From Chitinophaga pinensis (GTDB lineage: Bacteria > Bacteroidota > Bacteroidia > UKL13-3), in contig CAMARW010000001.1 in assembly GCA_945860865.1 (NCBI GenBank), forward strand, positions 524,294 to 588,293: DNA of 64,000 nt, given 5' to 3'. A model generated the notes under the pieces. The model was not told the origin of the DNA, did no database searches, and was given only the letters and a program-made list of their open reading frames with translations. Below are positions 39,452 through 49,288 of this stretch, in pieces (position 1 is the first letter of the stretch; every line of letters begins with the position of its first letter). The translations under genes and the position numbers were made by a program.

Positions 39452-40240
39452 TTATTTTTCTAAAACTTGCAAGAAAATCCTGAACCCCACTAGTGGGCAA
39501 GCCATATAACTAGGATAGAACTCATTAGGTGAATCTGTTTTCCTGAAAAAGGGATCAGATCTAAAATTACCACCCATACAATCACCTTTACTGCTTATCA
39601 TTTCGCTTACATTACCAGCTACATGATAGAGTTCGTTTTTGCTTTGTTTAAACCTTTTTTGGTTTACCTTAAGTGGAAAGTTTGGCTTATTGTTGCGCAC
39701 AAGCTCAAAATCATTTACTTTTATTTTCCTTGGTTTTAGGGTTAAGGTATCGCCCCAAGGGTATAAATTAGCAACTACGCCATTGCTTGCAGCTTGCTGC
39801 CATTCGCTTCTGCTAGGTAGTTTAAAGACTGCTTTTTTAAAGGGTTTATTCGGGTCTTTTTCGTATTCTTTAGTAAGCCAAGCACAATAAAAATTAGCCT
39901 GCTCATAATTGATATTCACCACAGGATACAATGCAAATTTTGGTCCGCGCAAATATACCTTAACCCAATTTGGTCGTTGTATGCCTGGGTCGTTCCACCT
40001 GTTTGTATCGGGTAATAAACTATTGTAAACCGATGAGTTCATGCGGTGTTTTACATCATTTATAAAACGAACATAATCGTTATTGGTGGTTTCATATTTG
40101 CAGGCATAGGTATTCTTATTTATTTTAACAAAATGCTTGTTTATATCTTTCGCTAAATGGAAAGATTTTTTAGCAACTTGGCCCTGAACCAAGCTTTGGT
40201 TTAAAAATAAAATAAAGCATACTAATTTCAATTTGTGCAT
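39452..40240 (-). CDS. SUMF1/EgtB/PvdO-family (formylglycine-generating-enzyme-like, GldJ/GldK-related) secreted protein
   Basis: YETTNNDYVRFI, VNINYEQANFYCAWLTKEY, KLPSRSEWQQAASNG, LYPWGD, HVAGNVSEM, GGNFRS. Confidence 0.8.
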   Translation of the reverse strand: MHKLKLVCFILFLNQSLVQGQVAKKSFHLAKDINKHFVKINKNTYACKYETTNNDYVRFINDVKHRMNSSVYNSLLPDTNRWNDPGIQRPNWVKVYLRGPKFALYPVVNINYEQANFYCAWLTKEYEKDPNKPFKKAVFKLPSRSEWQQAASNGVVANLYPWGDTLTLKPRKIKVNDFELVRNNKPNFPLKVNQKRFKQSKNELYHVAGNVSEMISSKGDCMGGNFRSDPFFRKTDSPNEFYPSYMACPLVGFRIFLQVLEK

Positions 40241-40463
40241 GTTGTGGGAGTCTTGCTAATTCACTTTTGTTTACCTATTCTTTGCTTCCTGTTGGTTTTT
40301 TAACCATGCTTCGTTTGGTTCTGCAAATGTTGTGCGCTGTGGTTTTAAAATTAAAATATAACTTGGTGTAAAATTGCACCATTTTTCGCTTTATTCCAAA
40401 TCAGGGGTATTGCAGGATTTGGGTTTTGGGGTTAAATTTTTGTTGTAAATATTATTAACATAA

Positions 40464-40892
40464 ATGCCTCATTTTTTTTTGATATATTCGCCATGCAAAA
40501 TGAGGCCAATCTTTAAAAAATGTGTGCTATTATACTTGGGAATTTTATTTTTCCTAAGTTCCTTATTGCCCAATTTTACAGAGCAATTGGCTAAGTTACC
40601 TTCTTTGTTTAATCATTATGCGCACCACCAAGCCGATCATGAGGTAAGCGATTTTGCGTCTTTTTTGTTATTACATTACAGCGATGAATCGGCCCACAAA
40701 TCAGAAGAAAATCATGAAGATTTGCCGCTCTTTCAGATGAGTAATTTCAATACTTTACTTATTCTCCAAGAATTGCCTGTTTTTGCTTTTATAACCCAAG
40801 ATATTACCCAAGTTGTACACCAGCAATTATTGGATCAAACCTACTCTTTTGCCCCTGTAGGCGGCATTTTCCAGCCACCAAGAGTGGTGTAG
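40464..40892 (+). CDS. Small His-rich exported protein upstream of efflux genes (HYC_CC_PP-like)
   Basis: Hydrophobic N-terminus, NHYAHHQADHEVSDF, C-terminal GGIFQPPRVV. Confidence 0.5.
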   Translation: MPHFFLIYSPCKMRPIFKKCVLLYLGILFFLSSLLPNFTEQLAKLPSLFNHYAHHQADHEVSDFASFLLLHYSDESAHKSEENHEDLPLFQMSNFNTLLILQELPVFAFITQDITQVVHQQLLDQTYSFAPVGGIFQPPRVV

Positions 40893-40968
40893 TTTTTTTT
40901 AAATTCTACTTATGCAAGTTGCCTATGCCTCTTGCCATTTTTTAATTCATTATTTTAAGTATTTGTAA

Positions 40969-43900
40969 ATGTTAAACAGAATCATTGGATTTTCTGTCCA
41001 TAATAAATTAATTATAGCCATTGCCACTTTGTTTTTATTGGTATTTGGCATTTATCAACTCACTAAATTACCCATAGATGCGGTGCCTGATATTACCAAT
41101 AACCAGGTGCAAGTAATAACTGTTTCGCCTTCTTTGGGTGCTCCAGATATTGAGCGTTTAATTACTTTTCCCTTAGAGCAAGCCTTGAGTAATATTCCAG
41201 GTAAAATTGAAATACGGAGTTTTTCGCGTTTTGGCTTGTCTTTAGTTACCATTGTTTTTACAGATGAAACAGATGTTTATTGGGCAAGGCAGCAGGTAAG
41301 TGAGCGCTTGCAAGCCATAAGTGAGCTTATTCCTGCGGGGGTGGGCGTGCCAGAACTTGGTCCGGTTACCACGGGCTTGGGCGAAATTTACCAATACGTA
41401 CTGCGCCCCAAGCCGGGCTTTGAACAGCAATATGATGCACAGCAATTGCGTACCATTCAAGATTGGATTGTGAGGCGACAATTACTGGGTGTGCAAGGTG
41501 TGGCAGATGTGAGTAGCTTTGGTGGGTTGCTAAAGCAATACCAGGTGGAGGTAAACCCACAACAATTGCAAGCAAATGGCGTAAGTGTGGCCGAGGTGTT
41601 TGAAGCCATACAAAACAACAACCAAAATGAAGGTGGCGCCTACATAGAAAAAGGTCCGCAAGTGCTTTTTATTCGCAGCGAAGGTTTGCTCAAAAATATT
41701 TCAGAAATAGAACAAATTGTGGTAAAAAGTTTGCCCAATGGTGCTCCTTTGTTTGTAAGAGATTTGGCCAAAGTTACCACGGCTCATGCCACGCGCTACG
41801 GTGCTATGGTTTATAATGATGAGTCTGAAGTTGCCGGAGCAGTAGTAATGATGCTGAAAGGAGCTAATAGCAATGAGGTTATTAATTTGGTAAAAGAGCG
41901 CATTAAACAAATAGAAACTACGCTGCCAGAGGGTGTTTTAATTGAAGCATTTTTGGATCGAACCAAAATGGTAAACAATGCCATAAGCACCGTACAAACA
42001 AATTTAATGGAGGGTGCGCTCATCGTTATTTTTATATTGGTTTTGTTTCTTGGAAATATGCGCGCGGGCCTGCTTGTTGCTTCGGTTATTCCGCTCTCTA
42101 TGTTATTTGCCGTTTCCATGATGAACCTGTTTGGGGTTAGTGGAAATTTAATGAGTTTGGGTGCGCTAGATTTTGGATTAATAATAGACGGCGCCGTAAT
42201 AATTGTAGAAGCGGTTATGCATAATTTAACGCATAATAAGCGCTTAGCCTTGGTTCAAATAGAAAAAGAATTGGGCATGGATGCGCAGGTAAAAAATGCG
42301 GCCAGTAAAATGATGAATAGTGCGGTTTTTGGGCAACTTATTATCTTAATAGTTTACCTGCCTATCTTAAGTTTATCTGGCATAGAAGGCAAAATGTTTA
42401 AACCTATGGCGCAAACCGTTGCCTTCGCATTAATTGGCGCTTTTATTTTGTCTTTAACTTATGTTCCCATGATGAGTGCTTTATTACTCAAAAACATTTC
42501 GGCTGAACCAAATTTTGCAGATAAATGGATGGATAAATTGAGCCTCGCTTACGCAAAAATTTTAGCTAAAGTTTTGGACTTTCCGGGGCGTGTTTTAGGT
42601 TTTGTAATTGGTTTATTTATCCTTTCTCTGTTAGTATTAAGCACCTTAGGTGGAGAGTTTATTCCAGCGCTGGAAGAGGGTGATTTTGCGTTAGAAACGC
42701 GGGTGCTTACCGGAAGTAATTTAAATGTAAGTATTGATGCTGCCAAACAATCTGCTAAGGTTTTATTGGCCAATTTTCCAGAGGTAGAAAAAGTGGTTTC
42801 TAAAATTGGTAGTGGCGAAATTCCTACCGATCCTATGCCTATGGAAGCACAAGACTTAATGATTATTTTGAAGGATAAAAGTGAGTGGACAAGCGCAACT
42901 AATTTTAACGAATTAGCCGAAAAAATGAGCGAGGCTTTAGAAGTAATTCCTGGTGTAACCTATGGCTTTCAATATCCCGTTCAAATGCGTTTTAATGAAT
43001 TAATGACAGGTGCCAGGCAAGATGTAGTGTGTAAGATTTTTGGCGAAGATTTAGATAGTCTTGCATTTTATGGCAAACGCATGGGCGATTTAGCCCAGCA
43101 AATAACTGGAGCCAAGGATGTATTTGTGGAACCCATTGGGGGAATGCCTCAAATTGTTATTCAGTTTAATAGGGATAGATTAGCGCAGTACCAACTTTCT
43201 GTTGAGGAAATAAACAACCAAGTGCATACAGCATTTGCAGGTAAAAAAGCAGGTATGGTGTTTGAGGGAGAACGCAGGTTTGATTTAATAGTGCGCATGG
43301 CTAAAAGTCAGCGTAAAGAGCTTAGCGATGTGCAAAATTTACTTATTGTTATGCGCAACAAGCAAACTATTCCGCTCCACCAATTGGCGGATGTAAACAT
43401 CATAGATGGTCCTAACCAGATACAAAGGGAAGATGCCAAAAGGCGCATTGTAATGGGCTTTAATGTGCGTGGTAGAGATGTGCAAAGCATTGTTTCAGAT
43501 TTAAAGCAAAGGATGCAAGCAGAGGTTAAGTTACCTGCGGGCTATTATGTAACTTATGGAGGCTCTTTCGAAAATTTAGAGGCTGCTAAATCTCGTTTAG
43601 CTATTGCGGTGCCGGTTTCTTTGTTGCTTATTTTCTTGCTCTTGTATTTTGCGTTTCATTCTGTTAAACAGGGCATGCTTATTTACTCTGCCATTCCGCT
43701 ATCAGCTATGGGTGGAATTTTTGCATTGGCCATACGTGGCATGCCTTTTAGTATTTCTGCGGGCATTGGATTTATTGCTCTGTTTGGGGTGGCTGTGCTT
43801 AATGGTATTGTGCTTATTGCCGAGTTTAATAGGCAAAAAGAACTGGGCGTATACAGTATTAAAGATTTGGTGCTTACGGGTGCTAGGTTACGTTTAAGAC

Positions 43901-45309
43901 CGGTACTAATGACTGCCGCTGTGGCTTCGCTTGGGTTTTTACCCATGGCTTTAAGCAATGGCGCTGGTGCCGAGGTGCAAAGGCCGCTAGCCACCGTGGT
44001 AATTGGTGGTTTGGTTTTGGCTACTTTTTTAACCCTATTTGTGCTGCCCATTTTATATCTGTTGTTTGAAAAAAAGGTTTATGTGCCCAAAGAAAAAATG
44101 CTTGGTTTGGTTTTGTTTGCCATGCTCTCAGGAAGTGTTTCATTGCAGGCACAAACACCTATTTCTTTGCAAGCAGCCATAGATACAGCACTGCAAAACA
44201 ATGAGGGTTTAAGTGCCGAATCGTTTAAAGCTTTAGCGGTAAAAAAAATGCAACAAACAGCTTGGAGTTTACCCAATGCAGAGCTTGTTTATGGTCGCGG
44301 ACAAATACAATCAAACTACCAAGATGATTCTTGGGAGTTTACCCAAAAACTGGCTTTCCCTGGATTTTATGGTGCACAAAAGAAAGTTTTAAAGGCAGAT
44401 TATCAAATGGCACAACAAGATTATTCGGCTGCTACATTTTCTATAAAAGCCGCTGTAAGTGAAACATATTACCAGTATTTGCATGCTTTAGAAAAAGAAA
44501 GAATCTACCAAAGGATAGAAAAGCAATTGGCGCAGTTGCTAAAACTAGCCGATTTACGTTTGGCCGCAGGCGAAAGTAATATCATAGAAAAATCTGCTGC
44601 CGCCCAACAAATGGCAGAGGCATTAAAGCAATTGCAACAAGTAAAATTGGCTAAGCAAATAAGCCTTATTCGGTTTCAAATTTTATTGGGAACTGCGCAA
44701 GAATTTGTGCCAGATAGCACCGCCCTGCGTATGCCTTTTGCAGAGCGAATTGCTTTAGATAATAACCCCGTTTTATTAAAGTTTCAAACACAACAAAGTT
44801 TAAGCAGAGCCAAGTTAAAAACAGAACGCATGCGCTTTTTGCCAGAGTTACATTTGGGCTATCAAAACATGTCTATAACTGGTGTTGGCAATGATGAGCG
44901 TTTTTATCCTAGGAGTAATCGCTTTCAAGCGGTACAAGTGGGCATTGGCATGCCTTTATTTTTGGGTTCAAACCTGGCCAGAAGTAAGGCTTTGGCGTTT
45001 GAGTTAAAAGCTAGTGAATTGAGTTTTGCTTATGCACGCAAACAAATTTTACAGCAGCAAGAAAGTATGTTTAAGCAAATAATATCGCTCGATACTTTAT
45101 GCAAATACTACGAAACAGGTGTTTTATATGAGGCTAATTTGGCGCAAGATGCTGCTTGGCAGCAATACCAACAAGGCGGTATTAACTTTATGGAATGGAT
45201 GCTGCTGCATAACCAAAGCATACAAACCAATACTACCTATTTAGAGATAGTGCAGCAATACAATCAACTACTTATTCAGTATCAAAATTTTCAAAATTCA
45301 AATAAATAA
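40969..45309 (+). CDS. CusA/CzcA-family heavy-metal efflux RND transporter fused to a TolC-like outer membrane domain
   Basis: RND N-terminus (LPIDAVPDITNNQVQV), GALDFGLIIDGAVIIVEA; residues after ~1045 match the outer-membrane efflux protein family (ISLQAAIDTALQNNEGL...). Confidence 0.9.
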   Translation: MLNRIIGFSVHNKLIIAIATLFLLVFGIYQLTKLPIDAVPDITNNQVQVITVSPSLGAPDIERLITFPLEQALSNIPGKIEIRSFSRFGLSLVTIVFTDETDVYWARQQVSERLQAISELIPAGVGVPELGPVTTGLGEIYQYVLRPKPGFEQQYDAQQLRTIQDWIVRRQLLGVQGVADVSSFGGLLKQYQVEVNPQQLQANGVSVAEVFEAIQNNNQNEGGAYIEKGPQVLFIRSEGLLKNISEIEQIVVKSLPNGAPLFVRDLAKVTTAHATRYGAMVYNDESEVAGAVVMMLKGANSNEVINLVKERIKQIETTLPEGVLIEAFLDRTKMVNNAISTVQTNLMEGALIVIFILVLFLGNMRAGLLVASVIPLSMLFAVSMMNLFGVSGNLMSLGALDFGLIIDGAVIIVEAVMHNLTHNKRLALVQIEKELGMDAQVKNAASKMMNSAVFGQLIILIVYLPILSLSGIEGKMFKPMAQTVAFALIGAFILSLTYVPMMSALLLKNISAEPNFADKWMDKLSLAYAKILAKVLDFPGRVLGFVIGLFILSLLVLSTLGGEFIPALEEGDFALETRVLTGSNLNVSIDAAKQSAKVLLANFPEVEKVVSKIGSGEIPTDPMPMEAQDLMIILKDKSEWTSATNFNELAEKMSEALEVIPGVTYGFQYPVQMRFNELMTGARQDVVCKIFGEDLDSLAFYGKRMGDLAQQITGAKDVFVEPIGGMPQIVIQFNRDRLAQYQLSVEEINNQVHTAFAGKKAGMVFEGERRFDLIVRMAKSQRKELSDVQNLLIVMRNKQTIPLHQLADVNIIDGPNQIQREDAKRRIVMGFNVRGRDVQSIVSDLKQRMQAEVKLPAGYYVTYGGSFENLEAAKSRLAIAVPVSLLLIFLLLYFAFHSVKQGMLIYSAIPLSAMGGIFALAIRGMPFSISAGIGFIALFGVAVLNGIVLIAEFNRQKELGVYSIKDLVLTGARLRLRPVLMTAAVASLGFLPMALSNGAGAEVQRPLATVVIGGLVLATFLTLFVLPILYLLFEKKVYVPKEKMLGLVLFAMLSGSVSLQAQTPISLQAAIDTALQNNEGLSAESFKALAVKKMQQTAWSLPNAELVYGRGQIQSNYQDDSWEFTQKLAFPGFYGAQKKVLKADYQMAQQDYSAATFSIKAAVSETYYQYLHALEKERIYQRIEKQLAQLLKLADLRLAAGESNIIEKSAAAQQMAEALKQLQQVKLAKQISLIRFQILLGTAQEFVPDSTALRMPFAERIALDNNPVLLKFQTQQSLSRAKLKTERMRFLPELHLGYQNMSITGVGNDERFYPRSNRFQAVQVGIGMPLFLGSNLARSKALAFELKASELSFAYARKQILQQQESMFKQIISLDTLCKYYETGVLYEANLAQDAAWQQYQQGGINFMEWMLLHNQSIQTNTTYLEIVQQYNQLLIQYQNFQNSNK

Positions 45310-45310
45310 A

Positions 45311-46465
45311 ATGAAACATTTTATCATTTATATAGGCATTGTAAACATCTTTTGGGCCTGCAACCAAGCGCCAACAGCAAAAGAAGAACCCACCCAAGAA
45401 GCTTCTACAGAAAGTGTTTCAGAAAGGGTTAGCATAAGCGAAGCGCAATTAAAAAACATGTCGCTCACTTTGGTTCAGGCCAAAGAAGAGGAGATTAAAG
45501 AAACTTTTAAGGTAAATGGGGTGATAGATGTGCCACCGCAAAACTTAGTTTCTGTGAGCATGCCTATGGGTGGTTATTTAAAAAACACCAAATTATTGCC
45601 CGGCATGCATGTAAACAAAGGAGAGGTTATTGCACTTATGGAAGACGCGGCTTATATAGATTTACAGCAAGATTTTTTAATGGCTAAAGCGCGTTTGCAA
45701 TTAGTAGAACAAGAATTTAATAGGCAGAAACAGTTAAACCTTTCTAAGGCTAGTAGTGATAAGGTTTTTGAGCAAGCCAAAGAAGCTTTTGATAATGCAC
45801 AAATAAGTTTTAAAGCTTTGTCTGAAAAGCTGCAATTAATTGGGCTAAACCCAAACAAACTAAACACACAAACCATTGCGCGTACCATTCCTATTTACGC
45901 ACCAATAAATGGATTTGTAAGTAAGGTAAATGTAAATATTGGCAAGTATGTAAACCCTACAGATATTTTGTTTGAATTGGTAAATCCAGAAGATATTCAT
46001 TTAAGTTTAAACGTATTTGAAAAGGATATGGAGCAGGTTTATATGGGCATGCAAGTAATGGCTTATACCAATTCGCACCCAAACCGAAAATATGCCTGTG
46101 AGGTTATTTTGATTGGAAAAGATATTGGTTCAGACAGAAGTGTAAATATACATTGCCATTTTGAAGAATATGATAAGTTATTGGTACCTGGAACTTACAT
46201 GAACGCCACCCTTTTTGGTAAACCTAGGAAGGCCATTACTTTGCCCAGCGATGCCATTATACACACGGGCAGCAAACATTATGTTTTTGTAGCAAGGGGT
46301 AAAAATGAATTTGAAAAAATAGGGGTTAACATTGGTACAGAGAGCAACCAAAAAACAGAAATTATTCCGCTTACACAAAGTTTAAATTTGCTCAATTTAA
46401 ACTTTGTGCAGGCAGGTGCTTATACGCTCTGGATGAAACTAAACAATGTAGCAGAGGAAGATTAA
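45311..46465 (+). CDS. RND efflux periplasmic adaptor subunit (CzcB/CusB-like)
   Basis: Lipobox FWACNQ; VNGVIDVPPQNLVSVSMPMGGYL; PINGFVSKVNVNIGKYVNPTDILFEL. Confidence 0.88.
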   Translation: MKHFIIYIGIVNIFWACNQAPTAKEEPTQEASTESVSERVSISEAQLKNMSLTLVQAKEEEIKETFKVNGVIDVPPQNLVSVSMPMGGYLKNTKLLPGMHVNKGEVIALMEDAAYIDLQQDFLMAKARLQLVEQEFNRQKQLNLSKASSDKVFEQAKEAFDNAQISFKALSEKLQLIGLNPNKLNTQTIARTIPIYAPINGFVSKVNVNIGKYVNPTDILFELVNPEDIHLSLNVFEKDMEQVYMGMQVMAYTNSHPNRKYACEVILIGKDIGSDRSVNIHCHFEEYDKLLVPGTYMNATLFGKPRKAITLPSDAIIHTGSKHYVFVARGKNEFEKIGVNIGTESNQKTEIIPLTQSLNLLNLNFVQAGAYTLWMKLNNVAEED

Positions 46466-48483
46466 TAGCCCAATAAGGCTTGTAATGCTTCTTTAAATCT
46501 TTCTTTAGGCAAGAAATTTTGTTCTAAATCCATGTTAAAAGGCACGGGAGTATCAAGACTACCAACCCGCTTAACAGGCGCATCTAAGTATTTAAAACAG
46601 TGTTCAGAAATATGTGCGGCAATCTCTGCCCCAATGCCTCCGGTAAGGGTATCTTCATGCAAAATAATGGCTTTTCCTGTTTTCTTTACGCTGGTTTCTA
46701 CGGCCTCTTTATCCCACGGTAAAAGACAACGTAAATCAATAATTTCTGCATCTATATTTTCGGCTTTAACGTAAGCACTTGCCCAATGTACACCTGCACC
46801 GTAGGTTATAATACTAACTTCATTTCCGGGTTTAACCAATTTTGCTTTGGTTAGGTCTAGCATATAATAATCATCAAATACTTCCTCTTCTAGTTCTGTG
46901 CTTCTGTAAAGAACTTTGTGTTCAAAAAACAACACCGGATTGGGATCGTTAATGGCTGCAATCAACAAACCTTTGGCATCGGATGGGGTAGAAGGGTATA
47001 CAATTTTTAAGCCAGGCACATGAAAAAACCAGGCTTCGTTGCTCTGCGAGTGAAATGGTCCTGCACCTACACCCGCGCCCGTTGGCATCCGCACAACCAC
47101 ATCTGCTGCTTGCCCCCAGCGGTAATAACTTTTTGCCAAATTATTTACAATTTGGTTGAACCCAACACTTACAAAATCTGCAAATTGCATTTCAACCATC
47201 GCTTTCATTCCTTTGATGGCCAATCCGTAACCGGCGCCTAAAATGGCACTTTCGCATAAGGGGGTATTTCTCACTCTGCCTCTTCCAAATTCTTCCAAAA
47301 AGCCTTGTGTAATTTTAAATACACCACCGTAATCTGCAATATCTTGTCCCATTAAAACCAAGTTAGGGTGCTTAATCATGGCTTGTTTAAGTCCATCGCT
47401 AATGGCATCTACATATCGTTTACTGGTTTTGTTTTCGGTGGCAGGCTTTATAATTACATGTTGTAAATCGTGAAAATTGGCCACTGGATCTGGCACATTT
47501 GCCGCTTGGTAAACATCGCTTAATTCGTAGGCTGTATCTGGAATAATATCGGCTTCGTTCTCCACTTCTAAAATACCGGCATCTATCTCTGCTTTTATTT
47601 TTTCTTTTATTTCGGTTCGAACCGATTCTGTTAAAATGCCCTCTTCCATGAGGAACATTTCGTAGTTGTTAACTGGGTCTTTTTTGCCCCACATTTCAAA
47701 CAACTCTTGGGGTACATATTTGGTTCCAGAAGCCTCTTCATGTCCACGCATTCTAAAGGTCATGCATTCTAAAATAACAGGTCTGGGATTATTGCGCATA
47801 GAGGTACTAAGGTTTTTAACGGTATCATATACCTCTAAAATATTGTTGCCATCAATTTGGTAGGCTTCCATGCCATAACCCACGCCTTTATCGGTAAAGC
47901 TTTTAAACTTAAATTGTTGTTCAGAGGGAGTGCTTAATCCGTAACCATTATTCTCAATTAAAAAGATAACCGGTAAACTCCATACGGCTGCAGTGTTTAA
48001 TGCCTCATGAAAATCGCCTTCACTAGCGCCGCCATCGCCGCTAAATACCACCGTTATTTTCTTTTCTTCTTTAAGCAAATTTGCCAAGGCAATGCCATCG
48101 GCTACCCCCAACATGGCACCCAAGTGCGATATCATGCCCACTATATGAAACTCGTTGGTGCCAAAGTGAAAAGAGCGCTCGCGGCCTTTAGAGAATCCGC
48201 TAAACTTACCTTGCCATTGCGCAAATAATTTAGCAAATGGAATTCCTCTGCCGGTAAAAATGCCTAAGTTTCTATGTAAGGGTAAAATATATTCGTCTTG
48301 ATCCAAGGCTTTTACTACCCCAATGCTAATGGCTTCCTGACCAATACCGCTAAACCATTTACTTACTTTTCCTTGGCGCAATAAGATGAGCATTTTCTCT
48401 TCTATCATGCGAGGTTTTATAAGTGCTTCGTAGAGTGATAGGAGAGTTTGGTTGGTATATTGTTTACGATTAAATGATAGCAT
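46462..48483 (-). CDS. Alpha-ketoacid dehydrogenase E1, alpha and beta subunits fused
   Basis: N-half FSGDGGASEGDFHEALNTAAVW (TPP E1-alpha); C-half LMGQDIADYGGVFKIT...NTPLCESAILGAGYGLA (E1-beta). Confidence 0.9.
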   Translation of the reverse strand: MLSFNRKQYTNQTLLSLYEALIKPRMIEEKMLILLRQGKVSKWFSGIGQEAISIGVVKALDQDEYILPLHRNLGIFTGRGIPFAKLFAQWQGKFSGFSKGRERSFHFGTNEFHIVGMISHLGAMLGVADGIALANLLKEEKKITVVFSGDGGASEGDFHEALNTAAVWSLPVIFLIENNGYGLSTPSEQQFKFKSFTDKGVGYGMEAYQIDGNNILEVYDTVKNLSTSMRNNPRPVILECMTFRMRGHEEASGTKYVPQELFEMWGKKDPVNNYEMFLMEEGILTESVRTEIKEKIKAEIDAGILEVENEADIIPDTAYELSDVYQAANVPDPVANFHDLQHVIIKPATENKTSKRYVDAISDGLKQAMIKHPNLVLMGQDIADYGGVFKITQGFLEEFGRGRVRNTPLCESAILGAGYGLAIKGMKAMVEMQFADFVSVGFNQIVNNLAKSYYRWGQAADVVVRMPTGAGVGAGPFHSQSNEAWFFHVPGLKIVYPSTPSDAKGLLIAAINDPNPVLFFEHKVLYRSTELEEEVFDDYYMLDLTKAKLVKPGNEVSIITYGAGVHWASAYVKAENIDAEIIDLRCLLPWDKEAVETSVKKTGKAIILHEDTLTGGIGAEIAAHISEHCFKYLDAPVKRVGSLDTPVPFNMDLEQNFLPKERFKEALQALLGY

Positions 48484-48626
48484 GGTTTTTAATTGAACTG
48501 CAAAAATAACTTTTTTGCTTAGATGTAATTAATATTTTAAGACCAGTTTTAAATGAAAAAACGGCAGATGAAATAAATTTTTATTTATTTTTATTTTAGT
48601 CTATTTTTATTCTTTTAATTTATACC

Positions 48627-49082
48627 ATGAAAAAAGTCGTTATTTTTTGCTTGTTTCTAATTTCTCTCAGCTCTTTTACTACTCCTAGCCAGGAAGAATT
48701 GAAATGGTATAAATGGAACGATGCTTATCCTTTGGCCCAAAAGCAAGGTAAAATTTTACTCATAGATGCTTACACAGATTGGTGCGGTTGGTGCAAAAAA
48801 ATGGATAAAGATACTTATAGCAACCCGGAGGTAATTAAGTTAATAAACAAACATTTTATTCCTGTGAAGTTTAATCCTGAGTTGCGCGATTTAACATACG
48901 AAATAGATGGACAAACTTTTACCGCCCGCGATTTTTATGCGCAGTTAACTCGTGGAGAAAATACGGGTTTTCCCACCACCTATTTTATAGACCCCAAAAA
49001 GAAATCATTATTCATAGACCCCGGCTACCGAAACGCCGAAACCTTTAAGCAAATTCTTGAAAAGGTAATTGCGGATAAATAG
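48627..49082 (+). CDS. Secreted thioredoxin-family protein
   Basis: Signal peptide; DAYTDWCGWCKKMDKDTY; GFPTTYFIDP. Confidence 0.85.
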   Translation: MKKVVIFCLFLISLSSFTTPSQEELKWYKWNDAYPLAQKQGKILLIDAYTDWCGWCKKMDKDTYSNPEVIKLINKHFIPVKFNPELRDLTYEIDGQTFTARDFYAQLTRGENTGFPTTYFIDPKKKSLFIDPGYRNAETFKQILEKVIADK

Positions 49083-49086
49083 GGTT

Positions 49087-49121
49087 GGTCGATATTCCAT
49101 TGTCCATAGACCATAGTTTTT
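49087..49121. repeat. Period-7 array (GGTCGAT ATTCCAT TGTCCAT AGACCAT AGTTTTT)
   Basis: Directly seen; inverted partner at 49254-49288. Confidence 0.85.
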
Positions 49122-49204
49122 GTTCTTTCGAAATTATTTCCGCAATTTCAAGTGCTAAATATCCATTATAAAAACCAAAACACTTAGATAGAACCTGCGA
49201 TAAA

Positions 49205-49242
49205 AAAAAAGGCTGCCTCAATTATTGGAGGCAGCCTTTTTT
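49205..49242. terminator. Terminator AAAAAAGGCTGCCTC-loop-GAGGCAGCCTTTTTT
   Basis: Perfect stem with T-tracts, between convergent genes. Confidence 0.92.
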
Positions 49243-49253
49243 AAATTATTATC

Positions 49254-49288
49254 CTATGGACTATGGTCTATGGTCCATGGACTATAAA
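49254..49288. repeat. Period-7 array (CTATGGA CTATGGT CTATGGT CCATGGA CTATAAA)
   Basis: Directly seen; reverse-complement family of 49087-49121. Confidence 0.88.

Noticed and set aside
43604-43897. 97-aa Cys/Leu-rich ORF inside czcA
   Set aside because: Out-of-frame shadow of transmembrane codons in a well-supported CDS.
40969-45309. CzcA-TolC fusion as an assembly error
   Set aside because: The frame is continuous and this architecture is already known in Bacteroidetes, so I treat it as real.
46462-48483. E1 alpha/beta fusion as a novel enzyme
   Set aside because: Fused alpha-beta E1 proteins of this size are common in Bacteroidetes.
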